Below, piece after piece: positions 25,978 through 32,736 of a DNA stretch of 64,000 nucleotides. This DNA is from CAZRVH01 sp964608325 (GTDB lineage Bacteria; Patescibacteriota; Gracilibacteria; Peribacterales; Peribacteraceae), in assembly GCA_964608325.1 (NCBI GenBank), contig CAZSMX010000001.1:76578-140577 (forward strand). The letters run 5' to 3'. Below the pieces are notes generated by a model. The model was given only the letters and a program-made list of their open reading frames with translations, was not told the origin of the DNA and searched no databases. How positions within the stretch are numbered: the first letter of the stretch is position 1; every line of letters begins with the position of its first letter. Both the position numbers and the translations under genes were made by a program.

Positions 25978-26718
25978 ATGCCGATTCCTACCGAACAGGA
26001 ATTGCTGGCAGCCGCCTGCCACTTCGGACATCCGCGCGAAAAGTGGAATCCGAAAATCGCGCCCTATCTCTTCGGACAGAAGAAGGGCATCCATATCTTC
26101 GATCTCCAGAAGACCCGCAAGGGCCTGGAAGCCGTCTGCGAAGGACTCAAAAAGCTCCACGCCGAAGGCAAGACGATCCTCTTCGTTTCCACGAAGCAGC
26201 AGAGCATCCCCCTCATCGAGGAATTGGGACAGAAGCTCCAGCACCCCGTGGTGACCAAGAAGTGGATCCCGGGACTCCTTACCAACTGGCCCACGCTGAA
26301 GCGCCGCCTCCAGTACTACCTGGATCTCAAGCGTAGCTTCCAGACCGGCGAAGTGGAGAAGTACACGAAGAAAGAGCAGACCGAACTCCGCAAGGAACTC
26401 GCGAAGCTCGACGTCGCTCTCTCCGGAGTCTCCTCCATGAAGGGACTTCCCGACGCGGTGTTCGTCGTCGATGCCGTCCGCGACAACGTCGCGGTGCTCG
26501 AGGCGAAGAAGCTCGGCATCCCCCTCTTCGGCATCTGCGACAGCAACGCCGACCCGGATAACTTCACCGCCTGTGTCCCCGCGAACGACGATGCGGTAAA
26601 ATCCATCCACATCATCCTGGTCACGATCCTCAAGGCCCTCGGCGACACGAAGCCCAAGTCCGCTTCCCAGACCGTCGACAAGGGACCGGAAGAGCGGCAC
26701 GTGATCGCGTCGATGTGA
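25978..26718 (+). CDS. rpsB: Ribosomal protein uS2
   Basis: 246 aa, normal for S2. Recognisable blocks: HFGHPREKWNPKIAPYLFG, GIHIFDLQKT, ILFVSTKQQ, WIPGLLTNWPTLKRR, LPDAVFVVDAVRDNVAVLEAKKLGIP and ICDSNADPDNFTACVPANDDAVKSI (quoted as separate pieces of the chain). It binds the small subunit near the mRNA exit channel. It ends in TGA, which is direct evidence against UGA recoding. tsf follows after 30 nt, the classical rpsB-tsf order. Confidence 0.97.
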   Translation: MPIPTEQELLAAACHFGHPREKWNPKIAPYLFGQKKGIHIFDLQKTRKGLEAVCEGLKKLHAEGKTILFVSTKQQSIPLIEELGQKLQHPVVTKKWIPGLLTNWPTLKRRLQYYLDLKRSFQTGEVEKYTKKEQTELRKELAKLDVALSGVSSMKGLPDAVFVVDAVRDNVAVLEAKKLGIPLFGICDSNADPDNFTACVPANDDAVKSIHIILVTILKALGDTKPKSASQTVDKGPEERHVIASM

Positions 26719-26748
26719 TCCATCCCTAACCCTACCCCCAACCCTATT

Positions 26749-27680
26749 ATGTCCAACATAACAGCAGCAGCCATCGCCTCCCTTCGCGCCCGCACCGGCG
26801 TGTCCATCAGCGCATGCAAGGACGCGCTCGTGGAAGCCGAAGGAAACGAGGACAAGGCCATCGAGATCCTCCGCAAGCGCGGACTCGCCCAGGCAGCCAA
26901 GAAAGCCGAGCGCGACCAGAAGGAAGGACTCATCTTCCTCAAGCAGGAAGGCAACCGCGCAGCCGCAGTATTCCTCCGCTGCGAGACGGACTTCGTCGCA
27001 CGTGACGACAACTTCCAGGCAGCAGGTAACGCCATCGCCGAGGCCCTCCTGAAGGACGGCGAGGACGCAGCGAAGAAGATCGCCGACGAGAAGATGCCGG
27101 AACTCGTCCAGAAACTGGGCGAGAATATCACGGTCTCCGAAATGCACCTCTTCGAAGCTCCCGTCGTCGGAACGTACCTCCACAGCAATGCGAAGGTCGC
27201 CGTAATGATCGGACTCGAGAACGGAGACGTGGAACAGGCGCGCGACGTCGCCATGCACGCAGCCGCCTTCAGCCCCACGGTGATGTCCCCCTCCGAGATT
27301 TCCTCCGAGGCCGTCGCCAAGGAGAAGGAAATCTGGGCCGAGCAGCTTGCCAAGGAAGGCAAGCCGGCCGAAATCCAGGAGAAGATCATGATGGGCAAGG
27401 AGAAGAAGTTCCGCGAGGAAAACGCCCTCCTCACGCAGGCGTTCGCCAAGGANNNNNNNNNNNNNNNNNNNNNNNNNNNNNNNNNNNNNNNNNNNNNNNN
27501 NNNNNNNNNNNNNNNNNNNNNNNNNNNNNNNNNNNNNNNNNNNNNNNNNNNNAGGAGAAGAAGTTCCGCGAGGAAAACGCCCTCCTCACGCAGGCGTTCG
27601 CCAAGGACCCGAGCAAGACGGTCGAGCAGTTCCTCGGCGGATCCAAGCTCGCGAAGTACGTCCGCGTGTCGGTCGCGTAA
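26749..27680 (+). CDS. tsf: Elongation factor Ts, interrupted by an artefactual gap
   Basis: EF-Ts, the nucleotide exchange factor for EF-Tu. The N-terminal UBA-like domain (IASLRARTGVSISACKDAL, EGNEDKAIEILRKRG) and the core (VFLRCETDFVARDDNFQ) are clear. The 55 nt before the N block (27398-27452) are repeated exactly after it (27553-27607), so the contigs overlap and no sequence is missing. Removing the N block and one copy gives a continuous 258-aa protein ending QAFAKDPSKTVEQFLGG and then KLAKYVRVSVA, the expected EF-Ts C-terminus. Read literally across the N run, the frame would be wrong. Confidence 0.93.
27398..27452 (+). repeat. 55-nt contig-end duplicate, left copy
   Basis: Identical to 27553-27607 on the other side of the 100-N run. 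This is a contig overlap, not biology. Confidence 0.95.
27453..27552. other. Spurious 100-N gap inside tsf
   Basis: Flanked by identical 55-nt sequences, so the true distance between contigs is negative. Confidence 0.95.
27553..27607 (+). repeat. 55-nt contig-end duplicate, right copy
   Basis: Exact copy of 27398-27452; should be collapsed. Confidence 0.95.
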
Positions 27681-27686
27681 GTAGCT

Positions 27687-27704
27687 TGTAGCTTCGTTCG
27701 CTTC
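27687..27704 (+). repeat. Single arm of repeat family A
   Basis: TTGTAGCTTCGTTCGCTTC-type sequence, one mismatch from the left arm of the element at 31294-31311. No second arm is present; a terminator follows directly. Confidence 0.55.
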
Positions 27705-27710
27705 TTAGAG

Positions 27711-27734
27711 AACCCCGGGCAACCGGGGTTTTTT
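27711..27734 (+). terminator. Intrinsic terminator of rpsB-tsf
   Basis: AACCCCGG/CCGGGGTT with a GCAA tetraloop, then T residues. The opposing gene ends at 27733. Confidence 0.9.
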
Positions 27735-28380
27735 AAAATTGATTCTGATCGCCTTCTATTTTTTCCAATTGAGGCAGCAGGTTCCTGAGGCGGCGCGTGA
27801 TTGCGTCTTCGATTCCTTTTTCTTCGCGCAATTTCAAATCAGCTGTGAACCTGCCCGTTGGATCGGTATGAAATGAAGAGAATCCGGCATGGGGTCCTGC
27901 TGCGTCTTTCCGCCCTTTATCCATCCTCATGACAAGCCAGATATCCCGATACACAGTTCCCGCAATGATGCCCATGGCACCGATTTTCTCAACGCGCTCT
28001 ATCGGAAGTTGATGACTGCAATGAGGATTCGTCGGCAACGTCCCCCTCTTGAAAACAATCGCTTCCAATATCATGCGTTCCGTATTATCGATAGACGGAG
28101 TCGGCAAGCCTTGCAAAATGAGTCGTGTCGATTCGTTTTGCTCCGCTGAAAGATGCGGGAAATGAACAGTAGGTGGTCTATTCCTTTGTTCTTCCTCATC
28201 TTTTTCCCTGTTTAGTTGGTCAACAAGCTTCCGCAATTCGGCATTCACTTCATCGACGATATCTCCTATGCCAATGCCAGCATACGCAAGTACGTCATCA
28301 TACGGATGGGAACTTTGAAGCATGGCCATCACGGCGCGCACCCGCAGAACAGGATCCTCAACCAAGCCTATGTCTTTCAA
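27733..28380 (-). CDS. Orphan soluble protein
   Basis: 215 aa; family not recognised. The N-terminal third is helical and acidic (RKLVDQLNREKDEEEQRN); the remainder is mixed, with IEAIVFKRGTLP-like and IIAGTVYRDIWLVMRMDKGRK stretches and a C-terminal amphipathic helix. No ATG exists upstream in frame. A TTG at 28380 preceded by AAAGGA is the likeliest start, though the true start may be later. Lower-G+C codon use than the flanking core genes. Confidence 0.5.
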   Translation of the reverse strand: MKDIGLVEDPVLRVRAVMAMLQSSHPYDDVLAYAGIGIGDIVDEVNAELRKLVDQLNREKDEEEQRNRPPTVHFPHLSAEQNESTRLILQGLPTPSIDNTERMILEAIVFKRGTLPTNPHCSHQLPIERVEKIGAMGIIAGTVYRDIWLVMRMDKGRKDAAGPHAGFSSFHTDPTGRFTADLKLREEKGIEDAITRRLRNLLPQLEKIEGDQNQF

Positions 28381-28535
28381 TTCCTTTATACAGCAAAAAT
28401 ACGCCGACTTCTCCGCATTGTGAATGCATTGCCATATTGTAAAAACCCGCGCCGAATGAGATCACTCTTCTTTGATGAAACAATCGTCGCGAAGCGGAAG
28501 CTCCGCTTTCACTGGAGCGACTCCTTGCCGAAAAG

Positions 28536-28557
28536 ACCTGCCTGCCGGCAGGCAGGT
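28536..28557. repeat. 20-bp palindrome, family C (copy 1)
   Basis: CCTGCCTGCCGGCAGGCAGG with A/T flanks. The same palindrome occurs at 57890-57909 inside the rpoC terminator. Confidence 0.9.
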
Positions 28558-28561
28558 AGCC

Positions 28562-28627
28562 CGTGAAAGAAAAACCGGCCTGCCCGTCCGTAGCCTTTAG
28601 GCGAAGGCGGGAGGTTTGTCTTTCACG
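28562..28627. repeat. Inverted-repeat element, family B with inserted hairpin (copy 1)
   Basis: Arms CGTGAAAGAAAAACC and GGTTTGTCTTTCACG surround a 36-nt GC-rich, self-complementary insert (CCCGTCCGTAGCC ... GGCGAAGGCGGG). Copy 2 at 56014-56046 has the same arms but only a 3-nt loop. Confidence 0.8.
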
Positions 28628-28632
28628 AAACG

Positions 28633-30354
28633 TCAGTCTTTCCCCGATCCCGTCCAGTTGTGCCAAGGCATTTCGATCTCGTCGAGCGGAATATCGTCGA
28701 TGTTGCGCGCGACCTTCTCGCCCGCGACCTTGCTGACGAGTCCGTGCAATTCCTTGCGCATGGCAAATGCCGCGACCGCGATGAATCCGAACAATCCCAA
28801 CGTCACCGCCCACGGCGTCGCTTCTTCAGGTTTCGAAGAATCCGTGCCGGCTGCGGCTTTCAGCGACGTGCACTGGTCAGAACAATCCTGGCCGCCGTCG
28901 CAATCCTCACCTCCGTCCACGACGCCATCGCCGCAGAACGGAAGAAGGCAGCTCACGCGGCACACATCCGGAAGCGTGTTGGAGTTCCTGGCACCTAGGT
29001 CACATTCTTCGCGTCCTTCGATGAGTCCGTTTCCGCACGCAGGGATCTTGCAGTTGCGTGGGCAGGAGTCGTAATTGATGGAATTGCCGTCGTCGCATTC
29101 CTCGTTTTCCTGGAGGATGCCATCGCCGCAAGCTGCCCTGCGGCATTCAGAGGTGCAGCTATCGGCGTCTTCCGTATTGCCATCGTCGCACTGCTCGTCG
29201 CCCGCCTTCACCCCGTCGCCGCAAGCGGGAATCCTGCACGATGCGGAACAATCGTCGGTGTCGACGCTATTGCCGTCGTCGCACTGCTCGCCGCGCTGGA
29301 CGATGCCGTCGCCGCAGACCGGGATGGTGCATTCATTGGAGCACGAGTCCGTGCCGACGCGGTTGCCATCGTCACATTCCTCGTTGTCCTGAAGGATGCC
29401 ATCGCCGCATCCGGGGAGAGTGCAGCTGTTCGTACATCCGTCGATATCGTTCATGTTCCCGTCGTCGCAAGCTTCGGTCGGTTGGCGGATGCCATCGCCG
29501 CACGTTCCGATGCGGCACGTATTCGTGCAACCGTCGTCCGTGATCTTGTTTCCATCGTCACACTGCTCGCCCTCCTGCTGGACACCGTCCCCGCACACCG
29601 CGGAAATGCATTCGTTGTTGCAGGTATCATCGGCGATCTTATTACCGTCGTCGCACTGTTCCCACGGCTGTCGGATCGCATCGCCGCAGATAGCGATGCG
29701 GCAGTTGTTTCCGCAGGCATCTTCGTTGGCCTTGTTTCCGTCGTCGCACTGTTCTCCCCCGTCGATGATGCCGTTGCCGCAAACCGCGGCGGGAGCCGAG
29801 GAAGAGGCCGGAGCGGCGACGCTTGTTGCGGAAGCGGCGGATTGCGTTGCACCCGAAGAAGGCAGGCTTCCCGAAGCGGTGCATGCCGGAAGATATTCGC
29901 GCCGGCATCCGCCCTGGCAATTACCCGCGCCATCGCACGTAGGCGCGGTGCAAACCGCACCGCACGACGGCGAAAGGTAGCGGATTTCCGTGGTGAGGGA
30001 TCCGGATTCGGGATCGACCACGTATACCTCTTCTTTTTCAGGTTCACATTCCTCGCCCATGCTCACGGAAATCTCACCGTCTCCGCAGTAAAAATTTTTA
30101 CACTCATCGCTGCAAGTCCCGATTCCGTTCTTATTCCCCTGATCGCACTCTTCGCCCTTCTCCACCACGCCGTTGCCGCAGGAATCCGACGGAGGGGCAA
30201 CTACTTTCAAGGGGCAGCCGGGATAACCGTAGGGTTTCCCGACGCATGCGTTCACCGTCGTGCCCGATGTCTGCGCGGCGAATCTCGAAGACGCGGCATT
30301 TGCGCCGAGGATCATCATGATGCCGAGTGCGATGACTGCTGTTTGTTTTTTCAT
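28633..30354 (-). CDS. Secreted, membrane-anchored DUF4215 Cys-rich repeat protein
   Basis: 573 aa. Signal peptide (KKQTAVIALGIMMILGANA), then from about residue 50 a series of about eleven Cys-rich units of roughly 33-35 residues with the DUF4215 pattern CGDGI-x-Q-x2-EQCDDGN-x4-DDC-x3-C. An Ala/Ser-rich linker interrupts them near residues 165-190. A C-terminal helix (WAVTLGLFGFIAVAAFAM) and a short cytoplasmic tail anchor it. Each unit should form internal disulfides, giving a rod-like surface stalk. The start at 30354 follows a TATAAT by 10 nt; an earlier in-frame ATG overlaps that box. Ligand unknown. Confidence 0.88.
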   Translation of the reverse strand: MKKQTAVIALGIMMILGANAASSRFAAQTSGTTVNACVGKPYGYPGCPLKVVAPPSDSCGNGVVEKGEECDQGNKNGIGTCSDECKNFYCGDGEISVSMGEECEPEKEEVYVVDPESGSLTTEIRYLSPSCGAVCTAPTCDGAGNCQGGCRREYLPACTASGSLPSSGATQSAASATSVAAPASSSAPAAVCGNGIIDGGEQCDDGNKANEDACGNNCRIAICGDAIRQPWEQCDDGNKIADDTCNNECISAVCGDGVQQEGEQCDDGNKITDDGCTNTCRIGTCGDGIRQPTEACDDGNMNDIDGCTNSCTLPGCGDGILQDNEECDDGNRVGTDSCSNECTIPVCGDGIVQRGEQCDDGNSVDTDDCSASCRIPACGDGVKAGDEQCDDGNTEDADSCTSECRRAACGDGILQENEECDDGNSINYDSCPRNCKIPACGNGLIEGREECDLGARNSNTLPDVCRVSCLLPFCGDGVVDGGEDCDGGQDCSDQCTSLKAAAGTDSSKPEEATPWAVTLGLFGFIAVAAFAMRKELHGLVSKVAGEKVARNIDDIPLDEIEMPWHNWTGSGKD

Positions 30355-30364
30355 GTTTCCTTCC

Positions 30365-30370
30365 ATTATA
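30365..30370 (-). promoter_or_regulatory. -10 box of the DUF4215 gene
   Basis: TATAAT 10 nt before the ATG at 30354; near-leaderless. The -35 is poor. Confidence 0.5.
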
Positions 30371-30439
30371 CCAAATTTTCATACTTTCCGCCAGAGCCAA
30401 TGAAGGCTTCGTAAAGTAGCATTAGGGGCATTATTCATG

Positions 30440-30445
30440 TATACT
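30440..30445 (+). promoter_or_regulatory. -10 box of the response-regulator operon
   Basis: TATACT 10 nt before the ATG at 30456; no clear -35. Confidence 0.45.
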
Positions 30446-30455
30446 GAAAGTCGAT

Positions 30456-30854
30456 ATGGTCAAACCTGACATTCTCATCGCAGAGGACGATCCCGTCCTG
30501 CGCAACCTGTATATCAAGAAGTTCTCGGTATCCGGGTATCCCATCCGAGCAGTGGAAGACGGGGAACAGGCTCTTGCCGAGCTGTCCGTGCGTTATCCCG
30601 ACGTCCTGATCCTGGACATCCACATGCCCAAGCTCGACGGTTTCGGCGTACTGGAAAAATTCCCGAAGGAAGGCAGGAAATTCCCCATTATCATGCTCAC
30701 GAACTTCGCCGACGAAAAATCCCGGGCACGCGGCGCGGAGTTGGGTGTCGACGAATACTTCATCAAGAAAGACATGACCATCAAGTCACTCCTCGAAATG
30801 GTCGACAAGGTTTACGGAGAATGGGTTTTGACGCATCCCCCAGCCGCCCAATAA
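30456..30854 (+). CDS. Stand-alone CheY-like receiver protein
   Basis: 132 aa, receiver domain only, no output domain. Phospho-acceptor Asp54 in VLILDIHMP, acidic pocket Glu10-Asp11-Asp12, Thr82 in IIMLTNF and Lys104 in YFIKKD are all in place, so it should be phosphorylatable. No histidine kinase is in the window. The next gene begins 2 nt after its stop, so the two are co-transcribed. Confidence 0.92.
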   Translation: MVKPDILIAEDDPVLRNLYIKKFSVSGYPIRAVEDGEQALAELSVRYPDVLILDIHMPKLDGFGVLEKFPKEGRKFPIIMLTNFADEKSRARGAELGVDEYFIKKDMTIKSLLEMVDKVYGEWVLTHPPAAQ

Positions 30855-30856
30855 CC

Positions 30857-31279
30857 ATGGACGAACAGAAAGCCAAAATCACCGAATTCGTGAACGGCCT
30901 GGAGATAGGCGTCATTTCGACCGTGACGGACAAAGGCAAGCCGCAGGGCGCCGTGGTGGAATTCGCCATGACGGACGACCTCGAGATCATCTTCAACACC
31001 TTCACGACCTACCGCAAATACGCGAATCTCAAGACCAATCCCGCGGTATCTTTTACCATCGGATGGGAACACGATGTGACCGTCCAATACGAGGGGGTCG
31101 CACGCGAGCTTGCCGGCGATGAAGAGAAGAAGTACAAGGAAATCTTCGCGCAGAAAATCCGCAATGCCTCGAAGTGGGATGCCTACCCGGAGACGCGCTA
31201 CTTCGCGATCAAGCCGACGTGGATCCGCTACAACGACCTGAACAAGCAGACAAAAGAGGCGTTCGTGGTGAAGTTTTGA
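30857..31279 (+). CDS. Pyridoxamine-5'-phosphate-oxidase-like flavin-binding protein
   Basis: 140 aa, split-barrel fold: EFVNGLEIGVISTVTDKGKPQ, AVVEFAMTDDLEIIFNTFTTYRK and NPAVSFTIGW match the PNPOx-like family that binds FMN or F420. Its substrate is not predictable. The start at 30857 (MDEQKAK) lies 2 nt after the receiver gene. The pairing suggests a redox- or stress-linked pathway, which is inference. Confidence 0.75.
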   Translation: MDEQKAKITEFVNGLEIGVISTVTDKGKPQGAVVEFAMTDDLEIIFNTFTTYRKYANLKTNPAVSFTIGWEHDVTVQYEGVARELAGDEEKKYKEIFAQKIRNASKWDAYPETRYFAIKPTWIRYNDLNKQTKEAFVVKF

Positions 31280-31296
31280 TGAAGGATATAGGTTGT

Positions 31297-31408
31297 AGCT
31301 TCGTTAGCTTCTGAAAGGAATTTTTATATATTGTTTATTACGTAATCGTTTGGATCGACTTTGATGATGCGACTCCGTTTGATGAATTGTAAGGAAGCTA
31401 ATGAAGCT
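31297..31408. repeat. Inverted-repeat element, family A (copy 2)
   Basis: Arms AGCTTCGTTAGCTTC and GAAGCTAATGAAGCT (14 of 15 complementary), 82-nt centre containing TTACGTAATC as in copy 1. It fills the space between two convergent genes. Confidence 0.75.
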
Positions 31409-31410
31409 CG

Positions 31411-32589
31411 TCATAATCCCAACCACGACAACCACCTCGATATCCAGAGTAGAGGCGGAGGACTCGACAATGCCTTGCTGACAAGCACGTCGTGGCGCAA
31501 TGCCTCGCGGATTTTCCACAGGGCGCGATGCTTGCCGCGGATAACCACGTTCACTTCGCCCATTTCGTCCAGGGAGGATTTCATCAGGTTTGCCGAGCCG
31601 ATGCATGCCGCGTTTTGGTCTACCAGAAGCACTTTCCCATGGAACATGTCCTTGTAGATGAACGCGCGTACGTTCGCGCTGTCCCCTTCGGCGATGATGC
31701 GCCCGACTGCCGCCATGTTCGCATGGTGGTGGAAGTCCACGTACGACGGGATGATCACGGTGACACGCACACCCTTGTTGGAAAGGTCGATGAGCATGTC
31801 GGTGATATGCGGGTCGGAAATGTAACTGAATTCCACCACGACGAATTCCTTCGCTTCGCGGAGCAAACCCTCCATCGCCTCGCGCATCATCTTCACGTGC
31901 TCTGTATTCATCACCAGTTGCACGTCTTTCTTCGCGTCCGCAGGATCGGGAGTACGGGTGAGATATTGCTTCACGAACGAACTGCCATGGAGTTCCACCA
32001 TGTAATCGTGCAGGCGGAATCGGTACTCGTCGGCGACGTTCATGCCGGTGAGCACCAGGATGTCATCGTCGAAGACGTACACCTTCGCGTGGTCGTTGTG
32101 CGTGCCATGCGTCACCTGGATGCGCGGATGATTCCAAAACCGCTTCCAGAGCGGGGAAAGAGAGTCCTTTGTGCCAAGGAAATCGCCTCGAAATTCGAAG
32201 AAATCCCCCACCGCCTCCTTCGTGATGGTAACCCGCACCCCGCGGTCCGCGGCTTCCGTGAGCAACGACGCGATGCGCCTACCCGTGGAATCATCCTTCC
32301 AAATGAACATCTGGATGAAGATGGAATGGCGCGCGAGGCGGATGAGTTTTTCCAGGCGGTCGAACGACTCCCTGCCGTCAACCCAGATATGCACCTGGCG
32401 GTTGCGGGTGAGTTTGCCGATCGACTCGGACGAACGCGTCATCACCTGCATGCGCAGCCAGTAGTAGTTGCGCATGCCGGACACGAATCGCTCGCCGCGT
32501 TTTCCGAACAGATAACCGATCGTCCCGCGCAGCGCGCTTCGGTAACCCTTGCCGTTGAAGAGGTCCTTCCAGGATTTGAGCTTGGGCAT
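31411..32589 (-). CDS. Phospholipase D family protein, cardiolipin synthase-like
   Basis: 392 aa. Two HKD motifs: HAKVYVFDDDILVLTGMN and HGKVLLVDQNAACIGSANL, each with the family's Gly/Ser-x-Asn sequence. The N-terminus lacks the two transmembrane helices of classical Cls but has a hydrophobic, basic stretch. It probably joins two phosphatidylglycerols, or acts as another PLD-type phosphodiesterase. A TATACT -10 is 20 nt before the ATG. Confidence 0.82.
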   Translation of the reverse strand: MPKLKSWKDLFNGKGYRSALRGTIGYLFGKRGERFVSGMRNYYWLRMQVMTRSSESIGKLTRNRQVHIWVDGRESFDRLEKLIRLARHSIFIQMFIWKDDSTGRRIASLLTEAADRGVRVTITKEAVGDFFEFRGDFLGTKDSLSPLWKRFWNHPRIQVTHGTHNDHAKVYVFDDDILVLTGMNVADEYRFRLHDYMVELHGSSFVKQYLTRTPDPADAKKDVQLVMNTEHVKMMREAMEGLLREAKEFVVVEFSYISDPHITDMLIDLSNKGVRVTVIIPSYVDFHHHANMAAVGRIIAEGDSANVRAFIYKDMFHGKVLLVDQNAACIGSANLMKSSLDEMGEVNVVIRGKHRALWKIREALRHDVLVSKALSSPPPLLWISRWLSWLGL

Positions 32590-32716
32590 ACGGAAAAGGC
32601 CGTAACGGCAGTATACTCCCTTTCCTTGCTTCCCGCGCCCCCCAATGCAAGCATAAAACGGCTTATTTCAGCGTTTGCAACCTGAAAAAACAGGTGAAGA
32701 AAGGCGGGAAACGTGC

Positions 32717-32722
32717 TATAAT
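32717..32722 (+). promoter_or_regulatory. -10 box of the VirD4-like gene
   Basis: TATAAT 14 nt before the ATG; preceded by TGC (extended-type context). Confidence 0.5.
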
Positions 32723-32736
32723 GGTACGATAGTTTC

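Noticed and set aside
25978..26718. UGA recoded as glycine (as in Gracilibacteria)
   Set aside because: rpsB, the eRF1-like gene and the 39791 gene end in TGA at the expected protein length.
28633..30200. CRISPR-like array suggested by regular DNA repeats
   Set aside because: The periodicity comes from about 100-nt coding repeats of the DUF4215 protein; no identical repeats with spacers.
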